Positions 33,690-44,160 of a stretch of DNA of 64,000 bases are shown here, one piece after another. The translations under genes were made by a program, and so were the position numbers. The DNA is from Ligula intestinalis (taxonomy: Eukaryota; Platyhelminthes; Cestoda; Diphyllobothriidea; Diphyllobothriidae): NCBI GenBank assembly GCA_036362985.1, contig JAYGXS010000007.1:12867349-12931348 (forward strand), written 5' to 3'. The notes beneath the pieces are model-generated. The model saw only the letters and a program-made list of their open reading frames with translations. It was not told the DNA's origin and made no database searches. Every line of letters begins with the position of its first letter. Position 1 is the stretch's first letter.

Positions 33690-34070
33690 CCGACTTCTAT
33701 GAAGTCCACGAAGTGCACCAAGAGGTTGGTCTCAGGGGTTAGCTTACAAGTAATAAAGGATGTAGTTTTTGGCTTAGCAATCTCTATTTTTCACTGGAGT
33801 CACAAAGACTGAATGGATTGTGGCGTAGGCTGCTTTCTTCAGTGCAAACCGAAACACCGCCAAACTTAGTCTAACGTGAGAGTAGACTTTGCGCAGGTAC
33901 TGCTGTACTATCTACTCTCACTCGCCTTTAGTAGGTGTGAAGACAGGCTCAAGGAGGCCGAGACTGATATGGTTGCTAGACTGTGATATCACTACTGACT
34001 ATCAATGTAGCTTAATCTTAGTAGTATTAGTATTATCCCTGAGGCTAAAATTTGTCAGAGGTGACGCTGA
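33690..34070. repeat. Dispersed repeat, copy 1 of 2
   Basis: About 380 bp collinear with 52265-52655. Shared blocks include ctcaggggttagct/aact, aaaccgaaacaccgcc, tgggtgtgaag or taggtgtgaag, and actgactatc(a/g)atgtagc. On the minus strand both copies encode a related peptide (ITLKLTPE, NLLVQLVNFVKIDGQ in the 52-kb copy), so it may be part of a coding element. Confidence 0.6.
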
Positions 34071-34079
34071 TCAAGCCAA

Positions 34080-35150
34080 CGCCAGGACTCATATTCCCTT
34101 GGTCTCGAAAAGGACTGTTAATCTCTGTTTAACCTATTTCGAGTTGGTACATGCTTAATGCCCTGAGCACAAGAGCGTTTGCCTTGGTTTCCACACTCTC
34201 AACTCTATACATCGAGCTATATGGGCTACAATATTGCTGCTATAGGTACGTGCCCATACGAAAAGTGCTAATTTCCATTGCCCATGCTTGCTAAGGCCAG
34301 TAGATAGCATACTATAAGAACTGTCTGTGTTTGCTTTTTAAGTATGCACTCCCAGTCTGCGTGAGCTAAAGTGACTAGCATTTGGATAATAATGCACACG
34401 TCCTACCATGTCCTTATGTCGTGCAGTTTGCCGTCCATAGACAAACATCTAGGCCCACTACAGTATCTATCTGTAGGTTGAACTTCACAGGACGTCTGCT
34501 CATATCCCTTGATCTCAACAGGAAGTGTGAGTGTGTGTTAAAGCTATTCCGAGTAAATATCCACCTCCAGTAGCTGTAAAACCAGGGTTCTGGAAACCAA
34601 GGCTTGTACAGCTACTGATATTTCAAATACTACTAATTAGGGGTGCAACTGAGTGATAGCATTTCTTATACGATTTTGGGCTGTATTAGTAGTAAAAATT
34701 GACGTTGATTAAAGTCAGCACTGGGCTCATATCCCCACAATCTCAACAAGAAGTATATTAGTATTTTTGCTAGCACTGACGCTACCATTCTTCAGAAGTC
34801 AGCTCATCATATTTCTAAATAGGTGCGCCACAAGTACGGTACTAGAGGACAACAGTGGTTCTGTGACTGAAATAGGCTAAAAGCTTAGACTAGGCTTTCA
34901 GGACTAGGCTACACTATCAAAGTTAAGCAAATCTAAACTAAGAGACCCGACTGCTTAAACTAAGAGGTACAATTTTGTCCAAACTGAGAAATCAAGTTAC
35001 AGCCAGCTGGATTTTAATGTAAGGTAGATTTGAATTATGTGTAACGAATAAAGCAAACTAAGTTTTACTGTCATATTTTACGAATTGTGGGCTAGGATAC
35101 TGCTGCTAGAGGTAACATGCCACTGCCAAAAGTGTCGAGACTTTTGACGG
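34080..35150. repeat. Degenerate local repeats
   Basis: The block gctcatatccc-ttgatctcaacaggaag recurs in diverged form near 34085, 34495 and 34725. The block ctgctgctagaggta-atgcc near 35098 resembles attgctgctataggtacgtgcc near 34226. No gene is supported here. Confidence 0.45.
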
Positions 35151-35169
35151 TGTTCTCCAAGAGAGATAT

Positions 35170-36430
35170 AATGAAACCGACCAAAAACTCATGCGAGTGC
35201 ATATCATCGTGCTCCTGAAATTGTGCCTTAAAGCTTTCTTCACGTTTCATTGCCAAGTGTACGAACAAAGGAAGGGAACACCAATAGGCTTGCCTTTGTC
35301 TGGCCTTATTGCCGAAGCTGTTTTAGAGAGGCTCGAGCGGCTGATCTTCAGCTCGTCTCCCTCGATTTTCTGAGCCAGATACGTCAACGATACTTTCTTT
35401 ATCATCCAAAGGAGCAAAGTGCAGGCTTTCAAGGCACTGCTGAACTTCATCTTTCCTGACATCCAGTTCACCATGGAAGAGGAGATCAACAATCAATTAC
35501 CCTTTCTTGACGTACAAGTAACGAAGCTGGAAGACGGGAAGATAAAGACAATGGTCTGCCGCAAGGCAACCAATACCATGCGCATCCTCCACTTCAGAAA
35601 CAACCACCCCGTTTATCAAAAGCACAGTTGGGTTAGAACCCCTTCCAACGCGTTCAGACACACTGTAGCGACGAAAGTGTGAAACAGCAGGAGATTAAGT
35701 ACCTGCATGCTCTATTTCTGGCCAACGGTTAGCCTATGTCCTTTGTGCGCAAATGTCTTAAGAGGCCCCACCTTGAGCGGTCGAAAGGAGGGGACCCAAA
35801 GTTCTGGCTCGCAATCCCATATGTGAAGAATGTATCAGAGGCAGCTGCTAGAATCCTGAGATTATTCGGGATCGGTGTGGCTCATAGGTCGGAGTCAATC
35901 ATCAATGACAAAATGGCTAGATTGCTGCTGGAAAGTTGGTCTTCGACTGGCACACTCAACAGATCCATAGACCTCCATCCCGCCTACCGGGCGTTGCACA
36001 CAAGGCTCCAGTCAGTTTCGAGCAAGGCCAACGGGAAAGCAAAATAAACTCGAGTGTGGAATAGAACCAGCTTCGGAGGTAACAAGGGGAGAAGCCGGCC
36101 AGGAACCACACCACCGCCGCGCCCACGAGGTTGAGATCAATTAAGGCGGGCAGAAAAATTCGTCAGTCGGCGATGAGCACGTCAGCCAGTACGCTGACTT
36201 ACGACAGCCGAAAAGTGAGCAGATATCAAACAAGCTCACCAGTGATCAATATCACGGTCAGTCAATATCGATCAGGCAAGTCAAAGTTCGTGCGCCGAGC
36301 GTGGATATAATAACAGGCACACGGCAAGGCTGCAACAGTCCCGGTGAACAGAAACAACTACCCAGAGAGTGTTCGAATCGTCAATCTCTAAATAAAACGG
36401 TCCATGTCCTCGCACCTTCTTCTTCCTCTT
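35170..36430 (+). mobile_element. Degenerate PLE, plus strand, 5'-truncated
   Basis: Three frames in order encode RT motif B (CQVYEQRKGTPIGLPLSGL then IAEAVLERLE), motif C in the altered form RYVNDTFFIIQ, FPDIQFTMEEEINNQLPFLD, and finally the C-terminal tail (KMARLLLESWSSTGTLNRSI then HPAYRALHTRLQ). The catalytic YVDD is YVND, and a stop (35371-35373) sits just before motif C. GIY-YIG sequence between 35680 and 35900 is largely lost. Downstream, aataaaacggtccatg and a TTC-rich run (36418-36436) mark the 3' pLTR end. Confidence 0.75.
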
Positions 36431-36585
36431 CTTTGGGGGATGGTGAAAACAGTACTTATTCTAGTTATCATACCTAATAAGCCCAGTGGAAAGTATATTC
36501 TAGTATTATATTCCTATAATTGTATCAACAGCTGACATGCATCCTATTTTTGGAAAAAGCATAACAAATACGAATTTGAGCTTAC

Positions 36586-36744
36586 GCGTCTCCAAAATTT
36601 TATCGGAGTTGATCTGCAGGACACCCGGTGAGCGTCAGCGTCCGGTTGGTAAGTGAGGCAGTCTACTCGGTCAAGGTCAATTCTAAATATTTTATGTAGC
36701 TGCTGGAGTATCAAATGGATTCGCCTGAAGAGCCTGTACGCACC
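36586..36744 (-). CDS. Coding exon, unrecognised helical protein
   Basis: On the minus strand the acceptor ctttgtcag (AG at 36745-36746) and donor gacgc followed by gtaagc (GT at 36584-36585) bound exactly 53 codons: GAYRLFRRIHLILQQLHKIF, RIDLDRVDCLTYQPDADAH, RVSCRSTPIKFWRR. Both ends are phase 0. The basic, leucine-rich start looks helical. It is downstream (plus coordinates) of the candidate last exon at 33463 and phase-compatible with it. Confidence 0.5.
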
Positions 36745-36749
36745 CTGAC

Positions 36750-37465
36750 AAAGAAACATCAATTTATGCGGAATGGATGTACAACGGTGGTGTAGCACCG
36801 TTCAATGTCTTTCTTGATCTGTTTAAGTTTATATTGAAATGGTTGTGCTCACAAGCGGCAAACAGCAAGGCGTCATTGGGATTCGACGCACGATGCCTCT
36901 CACCGCTGATCCCGATAGACGAAAATAATGGTAGAAATTATCAGTCCTGGGCCGGCTAGATTCTTGGGCATGTATTTACCTAGACCAGCCTTTCACTATT
37001 TCCTATGCTACCATCTCCTAGCAACCTCGCTCTACCAGTTGTAATAGATGCTAGAGAGCTTCCCGGATGCCCGCATGCCCTCAGTAACCTTCCAATTCAT
37101 CGACTATTAACCTAGACACGAGAGACGTAGCTCGATTCACCATGTGCATCCGTTGTGACTTCGTGGCTTATGTTCTTAATCGTTCCCTCAATAAAATGAA
37201 ACTTAGTACACCTCATGCAAACGCTAACGTTGGCGGCTCCTGTTTGGCTACCGCTTATGCGGGTTTGGTTTCTTGGTTCCTTGACCTTGATTATTCGATG
37301 ACCTGATTATTTCTGCCAATGGATTCAGTAAATTCGCGACTTGCTTCTCGTCCGTGCGATTGTTTGCCTGACTGTGAAGTTCAAATCAGAACATCTTTTC
37401 TCACCTATCATATTTTTGCGTTTGTACTCTCCAAGTAATTACTTCGACCGACTTGCTACTGCTCT
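36750..37465. other. Non-coding stretch
   Basis: GC-neutral DNA with no supported gene. Two CCAAT-like words occur but no promoter can be claimed. Confidence 0.4.
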
Positions 37466-37472
37466 GGATTAC

Positions 37473-37874
37473 TTATGAGTTCGGTGCTGGTCTGTAGAAT
37501 CCTCTGTCAGCAAGTAGAGTTTTGGATTTTTCATTGTAGTCGTCTCTATTCATGATGACTACTGACCTTTCCTTATCCGCGGGGAGTATGACAACATGAT
37601 CATCCAATCTTAGCTCGTTAAAATCTTCCGCCACACTCTGCGATACGCATTGGGTTGGTCGGTGTGTCATCAGCAAGGCGATAACACGTTGCTGAACCGA
37701 ATGCTTCTCGTCCTCTGTTGTTTCAGTCCTCAGAACCATGACCACTTGGGCTGCAGTGAAATCGTCGGGGTCGGCATCAACGGTGTTAAAACAAGTTTCA
37801 TGCTGGAGCACTTTTACTCGCTGCTCCGTCAGCTGCTTAGAGGAGTGGTGATGTAGCAAGTTTGTGCTTCCCAT
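37473..37874 (-). pseudogene. PLE N-terminal fragment
   Basis: A 133-codon minus-strand frame. LTEQRVKVLQHETCFNTVDA, then VVMVLRTETTEDEKHSVQQR, then LMTHRPTQC, and the conserved VVILPADKERSVVIMNRDDY that precedes the RT fingers in this PLE lineage. It is the only place in the window where the N-terminal region is preserved. It ends before any palm motif, so it is an isolated fragment. Confidence 0.75.
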
Positions 37875-38159
37875 GTCGGATATTTGTAACTTATTTAGCT
37901 TCTGAGTAAAGATTATTCGCTTTTTGCTACAAGTTCTCTGCCCGTAGCTATGTTAACGGGAGGCTTGTACATCAGGCATCGGGTTGTCAGTCCATCTTGC
38001 CTGCATTGGTGCAAAAAAAAAAACACAGTTGTTCGCGCGTTGCCACCTCATGTGTAGCAAATATCTTTCAGCTGCGAGATGACCGAAGCGCATCACACCC
38101 AAGGTGTTCGCGATTTCAGGCAAATATTCGCATCCCAGTTGTGTCTATATGTAGAGAAG

Positions 38160-38700
38160 AACAAGACACGTTGCTCACCGGAATCATGGTTTTATTCGTC
38201 TGAACTTTCGACCTCTTACTGGAGTCCATCTTCAGAGATAAAAGCATCAGCGGAAAACAAGCAACAGTTATAGGGGACAGGGGCCAATCAGCCACCAGTA
38301 ACGTCAGTCCCGGAGGTGCCTGTGCCAACTCGATAAATCAATTGGCTGAGTTCTCATCTGAGGCGCAGGCTTCGACCACTTCTCGGCCTGTCTTGCTGCC
38401 GGTGCGTGCAACTATCTTCGCAGCTGTGTTGTTAAACTCGTGACCCGTCTCGTAGGTGTGGGCAGCCGCTTGTGAATGCGTCACCCCGTCTCCCAGTCAG
38501 CCTATCATTATGTATGCTTGCCCTGAGCATGCCGCCAGTCTAACCTGTGTAGTAACAAGGATTGTTTATGCATAGAGGACGATACGCCACACCCTAATGT
38601 TCCCTAGGATTTTGTCGATCCTTGATTTTTATGACCTTGCTGTGCATGGGTATTTTGGGCTGAATAAACAAATTATGCCGGCGATCGAAAAGCCTTCTCC
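38160..38700 (-). mobile_element. 5'-truncated PLE 3' end flanked by inverted pLTR pieces
   Basis: The left pLTR (38180-38250: caccggaatcatggttttattcg, ctttcgacctcttactgg, catcttcagag) and right pLTR piece (38660-38692: ctgaataaacaaattatgccgg) are in opposite orientation. Between them the minus strand encodes the endonuclease end: THTYETGHEFNNTAAKIVA, RTGSKTGREVVEACASDEN, with stops. The hammerhead-like core is altered (CTGAAGA, GAAAG). Confidence 0.65.
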
Positions 38701-38709
38701 CCCCCACCC

Positions 38710-39300
38710 TTATACATCGCTTTGAATGCTCAGTTCATGGTGACGCAGGCCTGTTAGGCTCCTACTGATCTCTCTTCTTACACTCCTTCTCAGATCTGCT
38801 GGCAAGAACAAGCCAAGATGCTCTGAGGTGGGTTCGGGTGCAGTGGTTGAAAGGATAACCAAGCCTTGTACGCGTGCCGCACACCAACCAGTTACTAAAA
38901 TAAGACGCACCTGGTCGAATGAAGGTTTGGAGTTCACCTGACTGAAAGCTTCATATGTGCTGCATTATAAAGACACACGTGCAGCTTGACCCTCAGTCGG
39001 AGAATGAGCCCTCCAACCCCCCCCCCCGCACGCCAGTTGGCAGCCTTCTCAGCCATGACCGCTAGTTAAATTGTGTCGGAAGGGTGAATATAAGGGCATG
39101 CCAGTCTCTTCTGCTCATCCCATTCGAATACGTAGTGACCCAACGCTGTGGGCAGAGCTCAACCCCTCGCCCTCGCAGGTGGAGATACGCGCTCGTTCAG
39201 ATGCCAAAACTCTCCCACCTGTTCTTCGCCACCTTTGTACAAAATATACTACTCGTGGAATGAATGAAAACGTTCGTGTTACAGGTATTTGCGTGGATAA
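38710..39300. other. Non-coding stretch with a poly-C tract
   Basis: Poly-C at 39016-39027; short ORFs on both strands without motifs. Sequence near 39115-39260 is GC-richer and may be more repeat DNA. Confidence 0.35.
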
Positions 39301-39321
39301 GGAAGAAGACTTGCCGAGCAG

Positions 39322-39420
39322 CGGATCATTTTTTTTATCGTTCTGAGCTTTTGAACTCTTACAGAAGTTCATCTTTCTGTAAGAGTTCTAAAACTGAGGA
39401 CAAGAAAAAAATTGATCCGG
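39322..39420. mobile_element. Head-to-head inverted pLTR pair (foldback)
   Basis: Left arm 39322-39366 (cggatcatttttttatcg..., gaactcttacagaa) and right arm 39375-39420 (ttctgtaagagttc, aaaactgagg, attgatccgg) are diverged inverted copies with an 8-nt spacer. The left arm matches the pLTR at 38.2 kb (tctgaacttt-gaactcttac-gaagttcatctt pattern), so this is a pLTR pair without coding sequence. Confidence 0.6.
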
Positions 39421-39424
39421 TGAT

Positions 39425-40449
39425 CGACGAGTCTTCTACCTTGTCCATACTATGGCGACTCACTCCACATGGGCAAGCATGTCCAAAAGCCCACCTATGC
39501 CAACGCATGCGTCTGCACTGAAGACGGCCTCTGCAACAGCCAATCAGATGCCGAAAAAGCTGGTCTCTCCTGGCGGTGAATAAGCCGCATGCACGCCTTG
39601 GTCGATGCAGTCTGTCCGGCCAATAACCTTCAAGGCAACTAGACAATGCCCATTCTCGCTGCCGCTGGCATGCCCACTGCTAAAACTCCACTTGGACCAC
39701 GGCTGGCATCCTGGCTGGTCGTGTTCTCCCAAGTCAATTTTCTAACTATCTATTTTCCGTTCCTCTGTGTACACAATATGCCGTTCCAATACTTCTACTC
39801 TTCTAAGTAACCATGGCCTGACGATCGCAGTTGCTGGGGTTTAATTTAACTTCCTGTGATAATACTACTCCTTCCACCTTATGTCCCACTTCTCTTCTCT
39901 TGAAGATCGCAGCGGATGGCGTCCCCCTGTTACCTTAAGGCATGACGATCGACATGCTTTCTCCGGTTTGGTTTAGCAAAGGCAACGTACGCTCTGGTCT
40001 GGCTTCTGACCAGAGGCAGCAACCCAGTGTTCTGTACAGCAGAAATCCCTAAGTCCTTGTTTTTCTCGTGTCTTTTTGCTAACCAAGATTCGGTGTGATG
40101 ACGTTGGTAGCCGAGGCTCTCTGCCTTTGTCCCACACTAAAGGAATTTAGGTCACTTGCAAAGCAGAACGCTCACTCGGGAAAAAACATATCCTTCCTTG
40201 AGCCAATCTAGCAAAGGTTCTTTCATTGGAAGTATCAAAGCCCCTCAAAATTATTTTTGAGTCAGCATTTTCCGACCGGGGTCGTCGGACCGTCCACCTT
40301 TTTTCCACGGCGCTGCTCGTAAGAAGCTACTGCTGTGAAAGGAGTAAAAGGAAGATTTAAATCAGTAAAAATTACGGACAAAATAAGGCTCGTTCAAAAA
40401 AAAGAAAATGCAAAGAGCTCGGACAGAAAGGAAGCAAAATGTGCGTTTG
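39425..40449. other. Intergenic stretch downstream of the acetyltransferase gene
   Basis: No second gene is supported. It contains the 3'-flanking region of the minus-strand GNAT gene; no AATAAA on the minus strand was found close to its stop. Confidence 0.4.
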
Positions 40450-41664
40450 TCATTGCTGACTTCGGTCATCTGGACCCATCAAGATCGCCTGCAAATCCTC
40501 CTCTTCAAGCAACGCTGCATTCCAGCCATCGCGCTGGGAGCTGTCTGGTACTCTGAGATTACGCAAAATCTTCAGCAGGGGACGATAGGACTGGCCGGCG
40601 TATTGATCATGGTTCTGTGGATTGGGCACGGGCACTTCAAAGTTCACTCCCATCAGTTCCGACCAGCGTAGCGCCCAGTGCTTCACTCGATCCACAAAGA
40701 CCTCCTCACAGAGGATACTCAAGTCGCCTACAAAGTCACAGAAGGTCACCATCTTGCCCAACCATCCACAGAAGGCGGGCTTTTCAACAAACGCGCAACA
40801 CCGCACCCCATTGAGGAGGTAGAGTTTCGATTTGGCCACTCGGCTCCACAGCACTTCCGGTCCACTGTGAATTGGCAAATTCACCGCATCCAGCACGTCC
40901 TGTAGAGTGGAAATTCTTGAATCACCGCCGGGAGCCCGAAGAAGAATAATCAGGACACCATCTGGGGGACTGTGTGATGTCTTGTCGATCGGATGAGGCA
41001 GTTTAAAGGAGAGGAGGTAGCAGGGCCCGGCGCTAGACTCCTCGTCCTCCTGCAAGCGCGAAGGCAACTCAAATTGCCAGGCCAGGTTCCCCACCCCGAG
41101 GTCCGCACCCTTCTCAATTCGGGACTTTCTACAGGCATTGCTGACCACCTTCTTCATCTTAATATGCAGACAGCGCTGTATCTCCTTGTGGCCGTAGATC
41201 TCAAAGTAGTGCATGTAGGGAGGCGATTTGGTGAGATTACTGAAACCAAAGTGTTCGTAGAATTTGTCCAGCCGGAGGCCGTCCTTGAAGTACAGCTTCA
41301 AATACTTGGCTTGCTGGAATTGAGCTGCCTCACAGACGGCCTTTAACAAGCGCCGGCCCTGGCCCTTGCCGCGGTAGGCCTCTTGGATGAAAAAGTGGTC
41401 CAGTAGAAGACCATGGCCCCCGAATAGCATGTCAAATTCTGACATAAAGGAGGCATAACCGACCAGCTTGGGAGAGGCCTCGTGAGACGGATCGATGCAG
41501 GTCAACACGAGGATTTGCAGAAAGTCCTCCTTTTGAAGCTGCAGGAAGGTTAAAGGGGACATCTGCGTCTGGTCGCCTGGAACTCCATGGTATTCCAGTA
41601 GTTCGAGAGTTCTCTGATAGAGTTCGTCGCTATCTGACGGGCCTCCAACACGTATGGAAAACAT
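40450..41664 (-). CDS. GNAT acetyltransferase, diamine/thialysine acetyltransferase-like, 404 aa
   Basis: Uninterrupted 404-codon ORF starting at an ATG (41662-41664) with an in-frame TAA two codons upstream, so the start is well defined if the gene is single-exon here. Residues 1-160 form a GNAT domain: IRVGGPSDSDELYQRTLELL at the start, VGYASFMSEF (beta-4), LLLDHFFIQEAYRGKGQGRR at about 87-105 with the acetyl-CoA loop R-G-K-G-Q-G, and LRLDKFYEHFGF at about 130-141, which matches the FY-x-x-x-GF signature of spermidine/thialysine acetyltransferases. Such enzymes transfer acetyl from acetyl-CoA to polyamines or related amines in the cytosol. Residues 190-404 have no clear motif A, but WLGKMVTFCDFV at about 301-312 resembles the WxGKxxxxxDFFV strand of the same family, suggesting a degenerate second GNAT unit (inference). 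The usual family length is about 170 aa. GC content and codon use are clearly higher than in the flanks. ORFs in other frames here are shadows. Confidence 0.88.
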   Translation of the reverse strand: MFSIRVGGPSDSDELYQRTLELLEYHGVPGDQTQMSPLTFLQLQKEDFLQILVLTCIDPSHEASPKLVGYASFMSEFDMLFGGHGLLLDHFFIQEAYRGKGQGRRLLKAVCEAAQFQQAKYLKLYFKDGLRLDKFYEHFGFSNLTKSPPYMHYFEIYGHKEIQRCLHIKMKKVVSNACRKSRIEKGADLGVGNLAWQFELPSRLQEDEESSAGPCYLLSFKLPHPIDKTSHSPPDGVLIILLRAPGGDSRISTLQDVLDAVNLPIHSGPEVLWSRVAKSKLYLLNGVRCCAFVEKPAFCGWLGKMVTFCDFVGDLSILCEEVFVDRVKHWALRWSELMGVNFEVPVPNPQNHDQYAGQSYRPLLKILRNLRVPDSSQRDGWNAALLEEEDLQAILMGPDDRSQQ

Positions 41665-42240
41665 GATTTATCTTCGAAGTTGTGCAAGACCAGGAACGCC
41701 TGGTTTCTCCCATTTACATGTTTGCTTTAACAGCCATGTCATATTTCAGGGCAGCACATGCAACCAACATCATTCAAGGTGGCTCCCAGGATTGCACGAC
41801 GTAAAATTTAAGGGGCAAAGAATCAATGAATATGAAAATCAATGTCTTCAAGGTCGTGTCGGTCGGGCACATGGGTGAAGGAATTGGCGTGACTTCACAG
41901 TGATAATCCACCATAGGCCTGTCTTGGGGGATTTTCTTCGGAATATGCCCAGACAATCAGGCAGTATCCATAATCGCACAGATTTTCTGGCGTGCAGTCG
42001 ATCTATGAAAGTTGGCGACACGCTTGCCGGAGGTTATCGCGATAAATGCCGGCGTGTTAACGAAGTGGCACTTAAAATTGATAATCAGGATGAAGCCATC
42101 ACCCTTCCGACAGGTGACAGATACTTATGCGGCTTCTTGCCTGCCTTGTTGATGAACGTTCATCGACCGCTAAAGGAACTCACTTGTCCCACCCTGTCTT
42201 CGGCCTCATTTCTCGGACCTTGACAGCCGCTGCACAGCAA
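41665..42240. other. Upstream region of the acetyltransferase gene
   Basis: Should contain its promoter and 5' UTR; no TATA box or other element is obvious. A plus-strand frame of 107 codons (41900-42223) is open without recognisable domain. Confidence 0.3.
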
Positions 42241-42244
42241 AGAC

Positions 42245-42385
42245 AAGGAAGATTGGAATGGTCACTTCTGGCTTCTTAGCCATCGTCAGCCAGTCATACC
42301 CAACCTTAAGTGGTGCACCAACCGAGGCTCGAACTGACGGCCCTTTTGATCTGAGTCTTACTTTTTAATCATGTAACCACGAGCT
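42245..42385 (-). repeat. tRNA-derived SINE (minus)
   Basis: The minus strand shows the head (cgtggttacatgattaa), the B-box region cagttcgagcctcgg, then gggtatgactggctgacgatgg and aagccagaagtgaccattcc, the cleanest example of the family body. Confidence 0.7.
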
Positions 42386-42769
42386 TGTTGCCTTACCGGT
42401 TTAGGTCAGGGAGATATTGGCATTTGTTGATGAGACTTCACAAATAGTTGCCGGAACAAACTCACCCAGCTCTTCCTTGGATCTCATTTTGCAGGACCTG
42501 ACAGCAACCGCAACGGCTAGTAGTCTAGGCAGATAGTATTGTCGAAAAGGACAAGGGACGCAATGCTACCAATAATTTAGGTAATACTATCTGCCTTGAT
42601 TTTGCAATTTACCATACTAATAGCCTAAGTACTAGCTAAAAGGCCCAGATAGGTGTTTCGCCGGTACTCTGCCACCGCTTGACGCAGCTGCGAGAGGTCT
42701 GGCTCATCCGTTGGTCCCCTAGCTTTCCCTGTCTGCTTTCTGGTAAATATACCGGTTTTGGAAAGTTTA

Positions 42770-43018
42770 GTTTTTTAATCTCTTGCGAAATTAATTTCTG
42801 TTCGTTGTTTATATCAATGTGTTTAAGGTCTTTAGGCGTAGAACGAAATCGTAAGTGTCTATTTGGGTTAAAAGCCGTCAACCACTGCAAAATATCCACT
42901 TCTTGTCGATAGACAGACTTTAGTAGTACACTTACACTTTCGGTCTACGCCTATAGACCTTAAATACACTGATGTATACCGCGAACCGAAGTAAATTTCC
43001 CAGGAGGTTAAAAAGCTG
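42770..43018. repeat. Diverged foldback repeat
   Basis: Left arm about 42770-42862 and right arm about 42926-43018 are inverted copies. Shared blocks include ttttttaatctc/gaggttaaaaag and gtttaaggtctttaggcgtag versus ctacgcctatagaccttaaa. The 63-bp loop has no recognised content. Protein-like ORFs on both strands are shadows of this structure. Confidence 0.65.
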
Positions 43019-43294
43019 AACTGTCTGCCTTGTCTGGCGGTGTATGCGGGATGTAAGTGGCTCGTATCCAAAAATCAGAACAGATAATTCAGGTCATAGT
43101 TGATTGACGGTTAAACTTCATAATCCTATTGCTCCTTTTATAGTATTGGCCGGTCTGAAATATAACACCTTCCCACCTCTAAATGCGTACTTACATGGTA
43201 CCTACTGAATTTCTTTGAGTAGACTTTTTGTGGTAACACAATAAGGTTTGGATAAGTGAAGTAAGTTGCATTCCGAGATGATATGATGGAAAGA

Positions 43295-43428
43295 AAGAAG
43301 ATCTTCGGAAAATCGAGTTGAACTCGTGAATTTTCGAACAAGTATCACGTGTTCGTCGTCAGACTAAATTAAAAGTGATACTTGTTCGAAAATTCACGAG
43401 TACAACTCGATTTTCCGAAGATCTTCTT
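43295..43428. mobile_element. Near-perfect head-to-head inverted repeat with hammerhead-like core
   Basis: Arms of 54 bp (43295-43348 and 43375-43428) differ at a single position, with a 26-nt loop. The minus strand reading out of the loop contains CTGACGA (43356-43362), a GAACA/TGTTC stem and GAAAA, the same layout as the other PLE pLTR cores. The high identity means a recent origin or gene conversion. Confidence 0.65.
43331..43362 (-). ncRNA. Candidate hammerhead core, CTGACGA variant
   Basis: CTGACGA, one C, then a 5-bp stem GAACA/TGTTC closing a 10-nt loop, then GAAAA. Position 7 of the core tolerates any base in known hammerheads. Stem I was not demonstrable. Confidence 0.35.
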
Positions 43429-43605
43429 ACTTTTCACAATAAGGTTTAACTCATATCGTCATGGTACACGCTCCTAATTACTTATGGTAATACGAACAAA
43501 ATTCAAGACATTGCCGCATTAAAACGTTCCATCCCATTCACCCTTTGGCTTCGTTTTTCCTGGCTAATGCCTCGGAAGGTTTTCAAAATTACAGACCAAA
43601 CAGTA

Positions 43606-43677
43606 TGCCGTGACCAGGATTCGAGAGTGGGTTCTCGCGGCCACAACGCGATGTCCTAACCACTAGACTATCTCTGC
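43606..43677 (-). pseudogene. tRNA-His pseudogene
   Basis: The same 72-nt length and the same D and anticodon arms as the good tRNA-His at 48065 (anticodon GTG), but the 5' acceptor strand no longer pairs with the 3' cacggc and the T stem is broken (CCACT opposite CCTGG). A functional tRNA is unlikely. Confidence 0.8.
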
Positions 43678-43854
43678 ACGATGTTGATTTCTTTTTTTTT
43701 TGTAGTAACGAGTTTTCATGCAGGCAGATCAAGTGCGCATCGTTTTCAGATTATCATGCGCATTCCACATGATCAACACTATCGCGCATATGTGACATTC
43801 ATCGAAATTTTGAGTAGAGGCAGCTCTCCAACAGCCATGTGCGTTGCGTTTTAA

Positions 43855-44160
43855 TGCATGCAATCCAAGGACTTTTACAAATAAATCTCTGTTACGCAAA
43901 AGCAACCTAAGCAGCTTCCTCCGAAGCCTTACAGCAATAATGAAATGGTCGTTCTCCAAAATAGGACAGATTGCGATTTATGAAGGAATATTACGTTGTT
44001 TAGAGACATCAGTTTTTTAGAAAAGCGGAAAACTCCGAAAAAGTAGAAATCGCGTCTACTATGTAACTTTACGTTTTTAAATTTAGAGGTCTGTCCATGC
44101 ACAAAAACTAATGAATAAAGCAGCATTAGTAGAGAGTTGTTGGAAAATAATCCGTACGTA
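43855..44160 (+). repeat. Segmental duplication copy 1, part a
   Basis: Collinear with 48935-49225. Shared blocks include cttacagcaata, atggtcgttct, gatttatgaa, ggaaaa-tccgaaaa and gaataaagcagca. Confidence 0.75.

Noticed and set aside
40617..41346. Several plus-strand ORFs of 60-117 codons
   Set aside because: They are shadows of the 404-codon acetyltransferase on the minus strand.
42636..43071. Pair of ORFs on opposite arms read as two small genes
   Set aside because: Explained by the foldback repeat; no start, splice or domain evidence.
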